Position numbers and translations under genes: made by a program
NCBI RefSeq assembly: GCF_900067135.1
Contig: NZ_FJUR01000002.1
Coordinates: 1,108,581-1,172,580 of the forward strand
Reading direction: 5' to 3'
DNA length: 64,000 nt
Origin: Rhizobium sp. 9140
Lineage (GTDB): Bacteria > Pseudomonadota > Alphaproteobacteria > Rhizobiales > Rhizobiaceae
Shown: one piece after another, positions 1 through 10,419 of the stretch
Layout: each line of letters opens with the position of its first letter
Position numbering within the stretch: position 1 is the stretch's first letter
Notes under the pieces: model-generated
The model's database searches: none
What the model was told of the DNA's origin: nothing
What the model saw: only the letters and a program-made list of their open reading frames with translations

Positions 1-228
1 CCTGCATTCCATGAGTAAACTTTCGCCATTCTCTCCAGTGGCCGCCTCACCGCGCGCGAAAGCGACGGTATTGACCAGCGCCGCGGCAGAAGTGGAATGC
101 AATTGCCTAAATAATATTCACGCATAAATATACAGCAATTTTACGCTGGACAGGTCTCATGAATTTTGCATTAGTTCGTACATACTGTGCGTCTTCTGCC
201 TCTCTCGATCCTGCAAAGGAGTATCTCC

Positions 229-1322
<1,094 letters not shown>

Positions 1323-1326
<4 letters not shown>

Positions 1327-2909
1327 GCGGCATGGCCGCGCACCAACAGATACCACCGCCGGCGACGCTCGATCCCGCAGGTATGCGGGATCCGACGCGT
1401 GCCGACGCGCCCTTTCGGACAGTGCCTGCTGTCGCGCCGCTGTCGGGACAGGATCGCTCCATCCTGCCGGACGAAACCGAGCGGTCTCTCGAAGGCTGTG
1501 CCGTGCGAGATTTGATTTCCGTCCGTCATGCAGGCGTCGGGGACCTCCTGCACGCCTATGCCGCGGGCACGATAACCCCGTCCGACGTCCTGTCCGCCCT
1601 CCGGATCGCGATCAACGAGGATGCATCCGGGCGGGACGCGATCCTCGCCCGCGTGCCGGGAGCGGACGAGGCCGCAGCGGTGAGCACCCGGCGCTGGCAG
1701 ACGGGAACCGCGCGACTGCTCGAAGGCATCCCGTTCGGCATCAAGGATATCATCGACGTCGCGGGGACCCTTGTTACGTCCGGCTCGATGTTCACCGGCG
1801 ACAGGATTGCCCGGGACGATGCCCCGGTGGTCGCAGCACTTCGCGCCGCCGGCGCCATCCCCTTCGTCATGACGGCAACGACCGAATTTGCCACCGGCTC
1901 TCCTTTCAATCCGCGCTATGGCCCAGTTGCCAACCCCTGGGACGCGACCCGCTGGACAGGCGGATCCTCGACCGGCTCCGGTGCCGCCCTTGCCGCGCGG
2001 CTCCTGCCGCTGGCACTTGGCACAGATACGGGTGGCTCGATCCGCGTTCCCTCCTGCTGGTGCGGCACGACGGGCCTGAAACCGAGCCGCGAGCGCGTGT
2101 CGCGCGCAGGCGTCGCGCCACTCTCCTGGACGCTCGATCATGTCGGCCCCATGGCGAGAAGCGCTGCGGACATCGCCGCGAGCTTTCCCGTCATGACCGC
2201 CCTGTTCGACGCCGGTCTGAACGCAGAGTGCGAAGGCCTCCGTCATGGCGCGGCCGATGTCGCCGGCCTGCGGATCGGCGTTCCCTGTGGCTGGTTCACG
2301 GATCAGGTGTCGTCCGATGTTCTTTTCAACTGGCGGGCGGCGCTGACCGTCTTCGAGACGCTCGGCTGCCAACTGGTGCCGATGCCGCAGATCGACGTCG
2401 AGCCCTTGCACAAAGCCGGGTGGACGATCCTGCTGTCGGAGCTTGCGACCTACCACGAGGAGCGGATCGATCACACCGCGCTGTTCGATGCGGGCCTCGT
2501 GCACCGGCTGCGGCAGGGTATGGAGATTCGCGCTTCGGACTACGGACGCGCGCTGCAGATGCGGCTTGAAGCGCAGGAGACGGTTTTGGCGGCGATGGCC
2601 GGCGTGGACCTTATGATCACGCCGGGTCTGGGCGGCGAGGCGGGGCGGCTCGACACGATGTCGGTGGATGTCGATGGCCGGCCCATTCCTTTTCAGGAGA
2701 TTATCTCCCGCAACACGATGCTGTTCGATCTCACCGGCTTTCCGGCGCTGATGCTGCCCTCCGGTGTTGGGAAACACGGCCTTCCCACGGGTATCCAGCT
2801 CGTCGGGCGGCCGTTGGATGACGGTCTCTGCCTGCGCGCCGGCGTCGCTTTTCAGGCGGCGACCGACCATCACGGGGCGTTGCCTCCTCGACTGGAAGTG
2901 TTCGTATAA
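1323..2909 (+). CDS. amidase (amidase signature family)
   Basis: A 528-residue amidase-signature hydrolase. The Ser-cisSer-Lys triad is visible: Lys about 141 in GIPFGIKD, the GGSS loop at about 213-216, and the nucleophile Ser about 239 in DTGGSIR. The family hydrolyses amides, carbamoyl groups or allophanate-like compounds; the substrate cannot be read from sequence. The first 60 residues are a low-similarity extension, so an internal start is possible. ATG 1323 is favoured because it overlaps the RutA-like stop. The stop overlaps a potential ATG of the next gene (TAATG). Position between a ring-opening monooxygenase and an isochorismatase-fold hydrolase suggests hydrolysis of a ring-opened amide or ureido intermediate (inference). 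Confidence 0.85.
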
Positions 2910-2950
2910 TGCCCTTTGACGAAGGGATGGTAACGCACGGAGCAACCAAG

Positions 2951-3580
2951 ATGTCCGCCGACGATCTGCTCGATAACTACCGGAAAGCCTATGACAACAG
3001 GATCGGCTTCGGACGCAAGCCGGCCTTGGTCCTGGTCGATTTCGTCCAGGCCTATTTCGAACCGGACAGCCCGCTCTATGCCGGGGTCGATGCTGCATTG
3101 GCAAGCGCGCTACGCATTCGCGAACGCGCCCGGTCGAAAGGCATTCCCGTCATTCTGACCGGTGTCGTTCTTCATCCGAGCGGTGCCGATGGCGGCCGGT
3201 TTTTCCAGAAAGCCAAGCCGCTGGCCTGCTTCACCGCCGGAAACCCGCTCGGCCGCTGGCCGAACGGGCTCATGCCCGAAAGCGACGAATTCATCGTCAC
3301 CAAGCAGTATCCAAGCGCCTTCTTCGGCACCTCGCTCGCGCCGCTTCTGACGTCCATGGGCGTCGATAACGTGGTGCTCACGGGACTGACAACCAGCGGC
3401 TGCGTGCGTGCATCCTGCGTCGATGCCATGTCGCACGGGTTCATCACGACCGTGGTCCGCGATGCCTGCGGCGACCGCCACCCCGCACCCCACGAGGCCA
3501 ACCTCTTCGACATGAACGCAAAATACGCCGACGTCGTCTCCGAAGCGGACATTCTTGCGCATTTCGACGGTCTTTCGTGA
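2951..3580 (+). CDS. isochorismatase-fold amidohydrolase (N-carbamoylsarcosine/maleamate amidase type)
   Basis: A cysteine hydrolase of the isochorismatase family, 209 residues from this start. The catalytic triad is present: Asp30 in LVLVDF, Lys118 in VTKQY and Cys151 in TTSGCVR. The N-terminal block RIGFGRKPALVLVDFVQAYF is typical of N-carbamoylsarcosine, maleamate and ureidoacrylate amidohydrolases, which release ammonia or carbamate from an open-chain amide. An in-frame ATG at 2909 overlaps the amidase stop and would add 14 residues. ATG 2951 is preferred because CGGAG sits 8 bases upstream and homology starts just inside it. It plays the positional role of RutB but is not closest to RutB in sequence. 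Confidence 0.82.
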   Translation: MSADDLLDNYRKAYDNRIGFGRKPALVLVDFVQAYFEPDSPLYAGVDAALASALRIRERARSKGIPVILTGVVLHPSGADGGRFFQKAKPLACFTAGNPLGRWPNGLMPESDEFIVTKQYPSAFFGTSLAPLLTSMGVDNVVLTGLTTSGCVRASCVDAMSHGFITTVVRDACGDRHPAPHEANLFDMNAKYADVVSEADILAHFDGLS

Positions 3581-3872
3581 GAAGGGCTTCTCCTGGGAGA
3601 AACCACCGGTCCGGTGCCAAGCTGAAATCGTGATAGCCATGGGGAAAATGCTGCTTCGAGTGTCTGCAGCCGCGACAGAGCGCGCAATACGCAAGCCAGA
3701 TCCCATGACATTATCTCCGTCACGGCACACCCCTCTCGAGCAGGGCGATCTCGGAACCGAAGTCACCGGCCGTGACGTCGGATAGCGGTGGCTGCCCGTG
3801 GTGTCCGATGTTCACGGTGTCCGGAGGCAAGCAGCGTGACTGGGCGCAGATGCTGTCCGGTCTGCGGCGCGG

Positions 3873-4730
3873 TCACGCCGCCATCGTCGTCGTACCGTAG
3901 GTGATGCCCTTCTCCTTCAGCCAGCGGCGATAGGCGATGGACGAGGCGTCGGCGCGCGTCGGGATCTCCGCGCGGGGCTCCATCGGCAAAAGGAGAGGAC
4001 GCTGGTTCTCGAGGATGATCCGGTCCTGCAGGAAGATCAGTTGCTGGAACTGCACAAGCTCCGCGGTGGTCGAGACGTCGTCGATCAGGAACATCACCGG
4101 ATGGGCGATGCAGCGATCGGGATCGAGCGGCTGGACGAACAGGCAGATCACGTCCCAGCGGTTGGCGGCATTCGGGCAGGTCTTGTAAAGCAGCGTCGCA
4201 AACGGAGTCATGACCCGGTAGATATAGTCGGTCATGATGCCGGATGTGGCAGACAGCGCTGCCTGCGGCTGAAAGAACTGGCAGTTGGTCGCCCAGACCT
4301 CGTCCACGTCGCGCCGGATCTCGGCATTGTAATGCAGCACCTCCGTGTGCGGTTCGGCGCCGAGAATATCCGTGTGGACGAAGGGAAAATGCGCCATATC
4401 GAGGAAATTCTCCACGATGCGCAAGCCGGAGGCGTGCACCGCCACGGTGCCGCAATTGACCACGCGCCGGTCCGCCTCGTCGGCCTCGGGCAGCGAGAAC
4501 AGTCCGCCGGCCGGGGTGCCGGGCGTCGCCCAGAGCAGGCCGAAGCGGCGGATTGTCGGCAGCGGATCGTTGCGGCCCTCCGCCATGACGGTGATGGTGC
4601 CATCGCCTGTGCGCGTGACCGCGAGGTCCGTGCCGAGAAGCCGGCTCGTGGTCGTGCCGCAGGGCAGGTCCGCCTCGGTCGCCAGCGGATACCATTGATC
4701 GAGCGCGGCCTTGTCCGAACAGGTGTTCAT
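3873..4730 (-). CDS. Rieske oxygenase catalytic subunit lacking its [2Fe-2S] site (NdmC-like)
   Basis: A 285-residue mononuclear-iron oxygenase subunit. The iron site reads N108-x2-D111-x2-H114-x4-H119 (NFLDMAHFPFVH), with a likely third ligand Asp236 in FLQDRII. No CxH...CxxH Rieske motif exists. Residues 10-70 still resemble the edges of a Rieske domain (an opening around WYPL, then LLGTDL, and a closing FGLLWATPG), as if the cluster-binding centre had been excised. The caffeine N-demethylase subunit NdmC has this architecture and receives electrons from a partner's Rieske domain. It is the last gene of the minus-strand importer operon. A paralogue lies at 18783-19637 and a stand-alone Rieske protein at 10420-11061. 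The family is clear; N-dealkylation is inferred. Confidence 0.8.
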   Translation of the reverse strand: MNTCSDKAALDQWYPLATEADLPCGTTTSRLLGTDLAVTRTGDGTITVMAEGRNDPLPTIRRFGLLWATPGTPAGGLFSLPEADEADRRVVNCGTVAVHASGLRIVENFLDMAHFPFVHTDILGAEPHTEVLHYNAEIRRDVDEVWATNCQFFQPQAALSATSGIMTDYIYRVMTPFATLLYKTCPNAANRWDVICLFVQPLDPDRCIAHPVMFLIDDVSTTAELVQFQQLIFLQDRIILENQRPLLLPMEPRAEIPTRADASSIAYRRWLKEKGITYGTTTMAA

Positions 4731-4891
4731 GCGACGCCTCCTATTGGTCGTGGATCCGGTTCATCACGGTCTGATGCCCGGCCGTTCGTCTGTCGATACT
4801 CGGACACTATAGCCTGAACGGCCGGCGTGCGAACAGCGCCGCTAAAGGTCGCGACATGGACGATGTCTTTCACGGGTGGCGTGGACATCGG

Positions 4892-4919
4892 CAGTCTCCA
4901 GTCTCCAGTCTCCAGTCAC
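4892..4919. repeat. 7-bp tandem repeat (four units)
   Basis: Three exact CAGTCTC units followed by CAGTCAC run in tandem at the extreme 3' end of the permease gene, overlapping its stop codon. The origin may be slippage. No function is apparent. Confidence 0.75.
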
Positions 4920-5866
4920 CGGACATCGCGATAATAGGGCAGGCCGAGGGCGGCGGGGGCGGCCATGATGCGGCGCATACGCTGAAAGGCGAGCACCGGC
5001 ACGATGATGAAGGCCACGGTGCCGAGATAGGGCAGCATGGAGAGGAAGGCAGGCGCCACCGGCCAGCCCCGCGCCTGCCCGACGAAGCCGAGCGCGGTGA
5101 TGAAGCCGAACAGGAGGCCCGACAGCACGGCCGGGATCGGCCGGTAACCCGCAAAGATCACCAGCGCCACGGCGATCCAGCCGCGACCGGCCACCACGCC
5201 GTCCGACCAGGAGGGTACGAAGGTCAGGGTCAGATAAGCTCCGGCGCCCGCCGCAAGCGCCGAGCCGGCGGTGACATAGGCAAAGCGGATCAGCGTCACG
5301 GGAATGCCCGCCGCATCGGCCGCTGCCGGGTTCTCGCCGACGGCGCGCAGGTTCAGCCCGTGGCGGGTCCGGAACATCAGGATGGACAGCCCGACCGGCA
5401 GGATGATGTAGATCAGGTAGACGAGGATGTTCTGCGAGAAGAACGCCTTGCCGAGAACGGGGAGGGTGCTGAAGATCGGCACCTCGACGCCCGGAAAGAC
5501 GGCGCGGGCCGGCATGCCGGAATAGGCGCGGCCGATAGTGGAGGCGAGACCGCTGCCCATCAACGTCAGGGCGAGCCCGCATAGCACCTGGTTCGCGCGC
5601 AGGATAACGGTCGCAAAGGCAAACACCATGCCGAACAGCGCGCCGACGGCCAGCGCTGCCATAAAGCCGATGCTGGGTGAAGGCACGGCGGCGACAGTGG
5701 CGATCGCGGTCAGCGCGCCCATCGCCATCAGACCCTCGACACCCAGATTGACGACGCCGACCCGCTCGGCCAGCACCTCGCCGAGAGCTGCCAGCGCCAG
5801 AACGCCGCCTGCGAGGAATGCCGTGGTGAAGAGGCCGGTGAGAAGATCCATCGTCTGCTCCTTCAC
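4916..5866 (-). CDS. ABC transporter permease, BMP/nucleoside-type
   Basis: A 316-residue inner-membrane permease of the BPD_transp_2 class used by purine-nucleoside and basic-membrane-protein ABC importers. It is mostly hydrophobic segments and carries the family blocks GEVLAERVGVVNLGVEGLM and LRAVGENPAAADAAGI (cytoplasmic coupling loop). It overlaps the stop of the partner permease, so the two are translationally coupled. An internal ATG about 15 bases downstream would give a start at MDLLTG, equally plausible. It should form the membrane channel with the next permease, energised by the ATPase at 6905-8428. Confidence 0.88.
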   Translation of the reverse strand: MKEQTMDLLTGLFTTAFLAGGVLALAALGEVLAERVGVVNLGVEGLMAMGALTAIATVAAVPSPSIGFMAALAVGALFGMVFAFATVILRANQVLCGLALTLMGSGLASTIGRAYSGMPARAVFPGVEVPIFSTLPVLGKAFFSQNILVYLIYIILPVGLSILMFRTRHGLNLRAVGENPAAADAAGIPVTLIRFAYVTAGSALAAGAGAYLTLTFVPSWSDGVVAGRGWIAVALVIFAGYRPIPAVLSGLLFGFITALGFVGQARGWPVAPAFLSMLPYLGTVAFIIVPVLAFQRMRRIMAAPAALGLPYYRDVR

Positions 5867-6903
5867 GCCGTGTCGCGCGTGATGCGGTAATGGGCGAGTT
5901 CGTCACCGATGGCGGTGAGAAACAGGATGAGCCCGGTGATCGCCAGCACCGCCGAGGTCGTCAGCCCCTGGGTCTGCAGGATGATGCCGGAGTTGAGGAT
6001 GAAGGCCATCAGCGCGGCGGAAAAGACGACGCCGATGGCGGAGGAGCGTGCGAGCACGGCGACCATGATGCCGAGATAGCCGTAATTGTTGGAAATGCCG
6101 CCCTGCAACCGGTGAACCGTTCCCGCCACCTCCAGCATGCCGGCAAGGCCGGCGATCGCGCCCGACAGCAGCATGACGACGATCAAGTGTCGGCGCACCG
6201 GGATCCCCGCATATTTTGCCGCCGACGGGTTGGAGCCGACGAGGCGCACCTCGTAGCCCCAGCGCGAAAAGGCGAGACACAGGCCGACCGCGACGGCGAC
6301 CAGAACCGCGATGGGCAGGCCCCAGTGAACCGAGCCCCAGAATTCGGGGATTTCAGCGGACATGCGCGGCGTCGCGGAATTGGCGGTGCGGTCGCGCCAG
6401 ACGCTGGTGGAGACGTAGAAGACGAGGAGGATGGCGACGAAGTTGAGGAGCAGCGTGGTGATCAGTTCGTTGACATTGGCATAGGCGCGGGCCAGCGTCG
6501 GGATCAGGATCCACAGCGCGCCGCCCAGCAGCCCCGCCGCGAACATGGCGGGAAGGGTGAAAGCCGGCGGGCCGGGCACGAACAGGCCGACCACCGCCGC
6601 CCCGAAGGCGCCGGCATAGAACTGGCCTTCGGCGCCGATATTCCAGGCGCCGATCTGTTGGGCGACGGCGACCGACAGGCCGGTCAGGATCAGCGGCGTG
6701 ACGAGCAGCGCCAGATCCTCCAGGCCGAAACTAGAACTGAAGCTCGCGGAGATCACTTGCCAGCCGAGGTCGAGCGGATCGGCCCCGGTCGCCGCCAGGA
6801 TGAGACCTGCGACGGCGAGGGCCAGCAGGATGGCGGCAGCACGCGCCGCAAAGGCGACGCCGGACGAGGCGGAGGGGATGCGCTGGAAGCGGAAGGTGGC
6901 CAT
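5863..6903 (-). CDS. ABC transporter permease, BMP/nucleoside-type
   Basis: The second channel subunit, 346 residues and highly hydrophobic. The family-typical GAWNIGAEGQFYAGAFGAAVV and VRLVGSNPSAAKYAGIPV blocks are present. Its ATG lies 2 bases beyond the ATPase stop and its stop overlaps the next permease start, so this is a compact operon. Paired with the binding protein at 8630-9751 it should import a nucleoside- or purine-like solute. That fits the adenine deaminase and xanthine-dehydrogenase-like genes transcribed divergently. Confidence 0.88.
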   Translation of the reverse strand: MATFRFQRIPSASSGVAFAARAAAILLALAVAGLILAATGADPLDLGWQVISASFSSSFGLEDLALLVTPLILTGLSVAVAQQIGAWNIGAEGQFYAGAFGAAVVGLFVPGPPAFTLPAMFAAGLLGGALWILIPTLARAYANVNELITTLLLNFVAILLVFYVSTSVWRDRTANSATPRMSAEIPEFWGSVHWGLPIAVLVAVAVGLCLAFSRWGYEVRLVGSNPSAAKYAGIPVRRHLIVVMLLSGAIAGLAGMLEVAGTVHRLQGGISNNYGYLGIMVAVLARSSAIGVVFSAALMAFILNSGIILQTQGLTTSAVLAITGLILFLTAIGDELAHYRITRDTA

Positions 6904-6904
6904 G

Positions 6905-8428
6905 TCAGGCAGCTCCGGGGATGCGCATGCGGCCGCCCATCATCAGGCCGATCTCGTCGATATCGGTCCTGTCGTTGTCGAGGATGCCCATGATCTTTCC
7001 CTCGTAGAGAACGGCAATGCGGTCCGACAGGTTGAGCAGCTCTTCCAACTCTTCGGAAATGAGGACGATGCCGGCGCCGGCATCGCGCAGCTCGACGATG
7101 TAACGCAGCATGGTGTTGATCGCGCCGACGTCGAGGCCGCGGCTCGGATAGGCTGCGACGAGCACCTTGCTGGCGATGCGGATCTCGCGCCGCGCTACGA
7201 GCCGCTGCTGGTTTCCGCCTGAAAGGTTTCGCACGGGCATGCCGAAATCCGGAATGGCGACCTCGGCGGCAGCCGCAATCTCGCGGGCGAGCACCATGGC
7301 CGCGGCCGGTCGATAGGTGCCGCCCTGCGATACCGGCGGTCGCCTGTATTCCCGCATCACGGCGTTGACGGTGATGCTGAGCGCGGGCGCAAGGCCGCTG
7401 TGCAGTCTGTCTTCGGGAATGTGGCCGATCCCGCCTTCGGCAAAGGCTGCGGGATCGCTCGCCGCAACCTCGCGGCCCTCGATCAGGATGCGCCCGGCGC
7501 TGGCAGGACGGATCCCGGTCAGCACCTGGCTCAGCTCGCGCTGCCCGTTGCCGGCAACACCCGCGATGCCCACGATCTCGCCGGCGCGGATCTCAAGCGA
7601 AATGTCGCTCAGCGCCAGATGGCCGCCGTCGCCGATGGCGGACACGTTTTCGAGGCTCACCACCGGAGTTGCCGACACCGGGCGGGCGCCCGGCGCCCGC
7701 TGGCGCATGTCGGCAAGGACGATATCGCGCCCGACCATGCGCCGCGCCAGCAGGCGGGGCGTGCAGTCGGCCGTGTTTTCGGTGGCGATCTTGCGGCCGC
7801 CGCGCAGGATCGAGACGCGGTCCGAGATCTCCAGAACCTCGTCCAGCTTGTGGCTGATGAAGATCACGGCATTGCCGGCCGCGGCGAACACCCGCAGCGC
7901 CTTGAAAAGTTCGCGTGCTTCGGCCGGCGTCAGTACCGCCGTCGGTTCGTCGAGGATCAGCACACGGGCATCGCGGGCCAGCACCCGCAGGATTTCCACG
8001 CGCTGCTGCTCGCCGGTCGAAAGGTCACTTACCCGTGCGCCGGGGCGGGTCGCCAGGTTGAACCGGGCAGCGAGCGCCTGCGTGCGCGCTTCCAGGACAT
8101 GGGCGGAGGCCCGGCGCGGCGTGTCCGACCAGCCGAGATGGATGTTTTCGGCCACCGTGAAGGCCTGAACCAGCTTGAAATGCTGGTGGACCATGCCGAT
8201 GCCGGCCGCGATCGCCTGCATCGGCGTCGAAAACTGCTTCGCATAGCCGTCGATGATGATCTCGCCGGCATCCGGCTGGTAGATGCCGGTGAGGATGTTC
8301 ATCAGCGTCGACTTGCCGGCGCCGTTCTCGCCGAGCAGTGCGTGGATCTCGCCTGGCATGACCTCCAGATGGACATTCTCGTTGGCGACGACGCCCGGAA
8401 AATACTTGGCGATCCCCCTCAACTGCAC
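6905..8428 (-). CDS. ABC transporter ATP-binding protein with two ATPase domains (BMP/sugar-type)
   Basis: A 507-residue protein with two tandem ABC ATPase modules, typical for importers with two BPD_transp_2 permeases. The N-terminal module has Walker A GENGAGKST, signature LSTGEQQR and Walker B VLILDEPTA. The C-terminal module has the degenerate GVAGNGQRE in place of Walker A and LSGGNQQR as signature. The only in-frame start is GTG at 8428, without a clear ribosome site; about 20 further codons upstream read like a normal N-terminus but lack an initiator. It lies in the operon binding protein, ATPase, permease, permease, oxygenase subunit. Confidence 0.87.
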   Translation of the reverse strand: MQLRGIAKYFPGVVANENVHLEVMPGEIHALLGENGAGKSTLMNILTGIYQPDAGEIIIDGYAKQFSTPMQAIAAGIGMVHQHFKLVQAFTVAENIHLGWSDTPRRASAHVLEARTQALAARFNLATRPGARVSDLSTGEQQRVEILRVLARDARVLILDEPTAVLTPAEARELFKALRVFAAAGNAVIFISHKLDEVLEISDRVSILRGGRKIATENTADCTPRLLARRMVGRDIVLADMRQRAPGARPVSATPVVSLENVSAIGDGGHLALSDISLEIRAGEIVGIAGVAGNGQRELSQVLTGIRPASAGRILIEGREVAASDPAAFAEGGIGHIPEDRLHSGLAPALSITVNAVMREYRRPPVSQGGTYRPAAAMVLAREIAAAAEVAIPDFGMPVRNLSGGNQQRLVARREIRIASKVLVAAYPSRGLDVGAINTMLRYIVELRDAGAGIVLISEELEELLNLSDRIAVLYEGKIMGILDNDRTDIDEIGLMMGGRMRIPGAA

Positions 8429-8629
8429 GAGAGGCGGCGTGCCGGGAGCGGGTTGGAAACGAGGTGCGTGAGGGGATGTCGACAGGGCCGGGAACCTTGT
8501 GGGCTGTGATGGTGGACGCGGGAGCGCTTTGGCTTCGGCAAGGCGGGCGAGGCCGGTTATAGGACCCGCCCCTTCCGGACCGCTTGTCGAGAAGCATGGG
8601 GCGGGATCGTCTTCACATGGTGCGGATCT

Positions 8630-9751
8630 TTAAGAGGTCAGCCCCGAAACGCCCTCGACGGACCAGTCCCAATTGTACAGTTCCAGTTCGGTCATCTTCT
8701 GCCCGGCAGCGACGCGGACCGTGCCGGTGGCATCCTTGATCTCGCCCTCGAACGGCGACCAGCCCCCGATGATCTTGTCGCGCACGGCGTCGGCGGCCTT
8801 GCCGACATCGGTAGGCACCTTCTCGCCCCACGTGTCGCGGTCGACGCCGGCACCCATGGCCAGCAGCGTCTCGCTCGGCGTCCAAGTGCCGGCCAGGCGC
8901 TTGCCGACCTGATCGACATAGAACTTCTTGAAGTCGATGATGACAGAGGAGACGTAGGAATTGGGGCCGTAGCGGCGGATGTCGGTGTTCCACATCGCAG
9001 CCCAGACGCCGCGCTTTTCGGCGACCTGCAGGTAGCCGGCCTCGTCCATGATGCCGAACAGGAAGTCGCAACCATTGTCGATCAGCGCCGTGCCGGCTTG
9101 GGTCGCGGCCTGCGGATCGAACCAGGAATTGATGACGATGGTCTGGAGTGTCGCCTGAGGATTGACGGTGCGCGCACCCATCAGGAAGGCGTTTGTGGAG
9201 GCGTAGACGGACGCCACCGGGAAGGATGCGACGTAGCCGAGCTTGCCCGTCTTCGACAGGTGGCCGGCGGCCACGCCCAGCACATAGGTTGGATACCAGT
9301 GGGCAAGGTAGTACCAGCCCAGATTGTCCATGGTGATGTGGCCGTTGCATTCCAGGAACGCCACGTCCGTGGCGCGTTTGACGACCTCGTGCAGGAAGTC
9401 GCCGTTCGACGACGTGTCGAAGATCAGGTTGGCGCCTTCCGAGACGAACTGCCGATAGGTGCGCGTCGCATCGGCGGAATAGGGAATGTTCTCGACTTCG
9501 AGGATCTTCTTGAGCTTCGGATAGGCTTCCTTGACGGCCAGCAGACCCTGATGGTGCGACCAGGTCCAGCCCTCGTCGGAAATGGGACCGACATGACCGA
9601 AGCCGATCACGGCGTCTTCTTCGGCAATAGCCGGAAGCGCGGTCGCCGCTAACGCCTGGCGGGCAAAGCCGGCCGGCAGCATCAGCGAGGCTGCTCCGAC
9701 CGCGCTCATATTCAAGAAGCCGCGGCGGGAAAGTGTACGCAGGTCGATCAT
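8630..9751 (-). CDS. BMP-family ABC substrate-binding protein with Tat signal
   Basis: A 373-residue periplasmic binding protein of the basic membrane protein (Bmp/PnrA) family, which binds purine nucleosides and related ligands. The N-terminus carries a twin-arginine signal (SRRGFLN) followed by a hydrophobic stretch ending near ALAATA. Mature-domain features include GFGHVGPISDEGWTW and NLIFDTSSNGDFLHEV. ATG 9751 has GGGGA 6 bases upstream and begins exactly at the signal. It is the first gene of the minus-strand importer operon, separated from the ATPase by about 200 bases. Export in folded form suggests Tat dependence. The ligand is not known. Confidence 0.87.
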   Translation of the reverse strand: MIDLRTLSRRGFLNMSAVGAASLMLPAGFARQALAATALPAIAEEDAVIGFGHVGPISDEGWTWSHHQGLLAVKEAYPKLKKILEVENIPYSADATRTYRQFVSEGANLIFDTSSNGDFLHEVVKRATDVAFLECNGHITMDNLGWYYLAHWYPTYVLGVAAGHLSKTGKLGYVASFPVASVYASTNAFLMGARTVNPQATLQTIVINSWFDPQAATQAGTALIDNGCDFLFGIMDEAGYLQVAEKRGVWAAMWNTDIRRYGPNSYVSSVIIDFKKFYVDQVGKRLAGTWTPSETLLAMGAGVDRDTWGEKVPTDVGKAADAVRDKIIGGWSPFEGEIKDATGTVRVAAGQKMTELELYNWDWSVEGVSGLTS

Positions 9752-10158
9752 GGCATCCCCTTCAGGTCGTTCTCTTGAGCGACGTCGCGCCCAGCCTTGT
9801 TCTGAAGCAACTCGCGTGCCAGTTGGCGCTTCCCTGCGGATCCCGCATCTGCAATGCGCCGGCCAACATAGGAAATTCGAGGAGAAGGCACGGACCTGAC
9901 GCAAGTTTCCCCAGTCCTGTCGTGCCGCAAAGCCTTTCGGCGTTGGGAAACCCAGCCTCAAGAGGCAGGGTTGTTCGGTATCAACGAGTTTTTCACAGCA
10001 AGGCCGATGTGTAAAAGGCAACACCGGATCGGTGCGGGCGACTTGAATACTGCGGCGAAAAATGCCTAGAATGCCCAAAAGAAAGACGTGCAATCTTTTT
10101 ATGCAGTCTGGTGAAATTTGGGGCTTCGAGGATTGGTTTTGCAAGGGATGGGACGCCG
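9752..10158. promoter_or_regulatory. divergent intergenic region between importer operon and main catabolic operon
   Basis: Roughly 400 bases separate the divergently transcribed binding-protein gene and the small protein at 10159. No convincing gene was found. The most obvious element is the 24-bp inverted repeat at 9949-9972. This region must contain the promoters of both operons and is the natural target for the LysR regulator encoded at 13587-14525 (inference). Confidence 0.6.
9949..9972. promoter_or_regulatory. 24-bp inverted repeat, candidate operator
   Basis: The arms AACCCAGCCTC and GAGGCAGGGTT flank a 2-base AA centre and are complementary at 10 of 11 positions. It sits about midway between two divergent start codons. 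It could be an operator or an RNA hairpin. There is no T-run after it, so a terminator is unlikely. Confidence 0.45.
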
Positions 10159-10398
10159 ATGTCGGAGGTGAGCACTGCGGCGCGGTTTACGTTTCGCGGG
10201 CGGATGGTGTGCGGAAGTTTCACCGAATTCGCGCTGCACCGCGCCCGGCGGCTGGATATCGAGATCGATGTCGGCGCCTGCGATGCGGATGCGGCCACCT
10301 TCCGCGTCCGGGGTCAGGACGACCTCGTCGATGCCTTCGAAATGGCCTGCAGCCTCGGGCCTGAAGATTGCATCGTCCTCGATGTCGAACGGAGTTGA
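10159..10398 (+). CDS. small acylphosphatase-like protein lacking catalytic residues
   Basis: A 79-residue protein whose length and pattern fit the acylphosphatase fold: strand (RFTFRGRM), loop, helix (FTEFALHRARRLDI), strand, then GQDDLVDAFEMACSLGPED and a last strand. In true acylphosphatases the loop after the first strand is GVGFR and supplies the phosphate-binding Arg, and an Asn follows the helix. Here the loop reads CGSFTE and the Asn position is not conserved, so hydrolase activity is doubtful. ATG 10159 is preferred over GTG 10111 because a GGGA stretch lies upstream. It is the first gene of the long operon and sits 21 bases before the stand-alone Rieske protein, suggesting a structural role. 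The fold assignment is by eye. Confidence 0.6.
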   Translation: MSEVSTAARFTFRGRMVCGSFTEFALHRARRLDIEIDVGACDADAATFRVRGQDDLVDAFEMACSLGPEDCIVLDVERS

Positions 10399-10419
10399 GC
10401 GCATGAACGGGAGCGGCAC

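Noticed and set aside
3581..3872. A terminator between the isochorismatase-fold gene and the oxygenase subunit
   Set aside because: TTCTCC-TG-GGAGAA near 3588 is a short palindrome without a usable loop or T-run.
9752..10158. A purine or guanidine riboswitch in the divergent region
   Set aside because: I looked for conserved riboswitch cores and saw only the palindrome at 9949-9972; there is no support for an aptamer.
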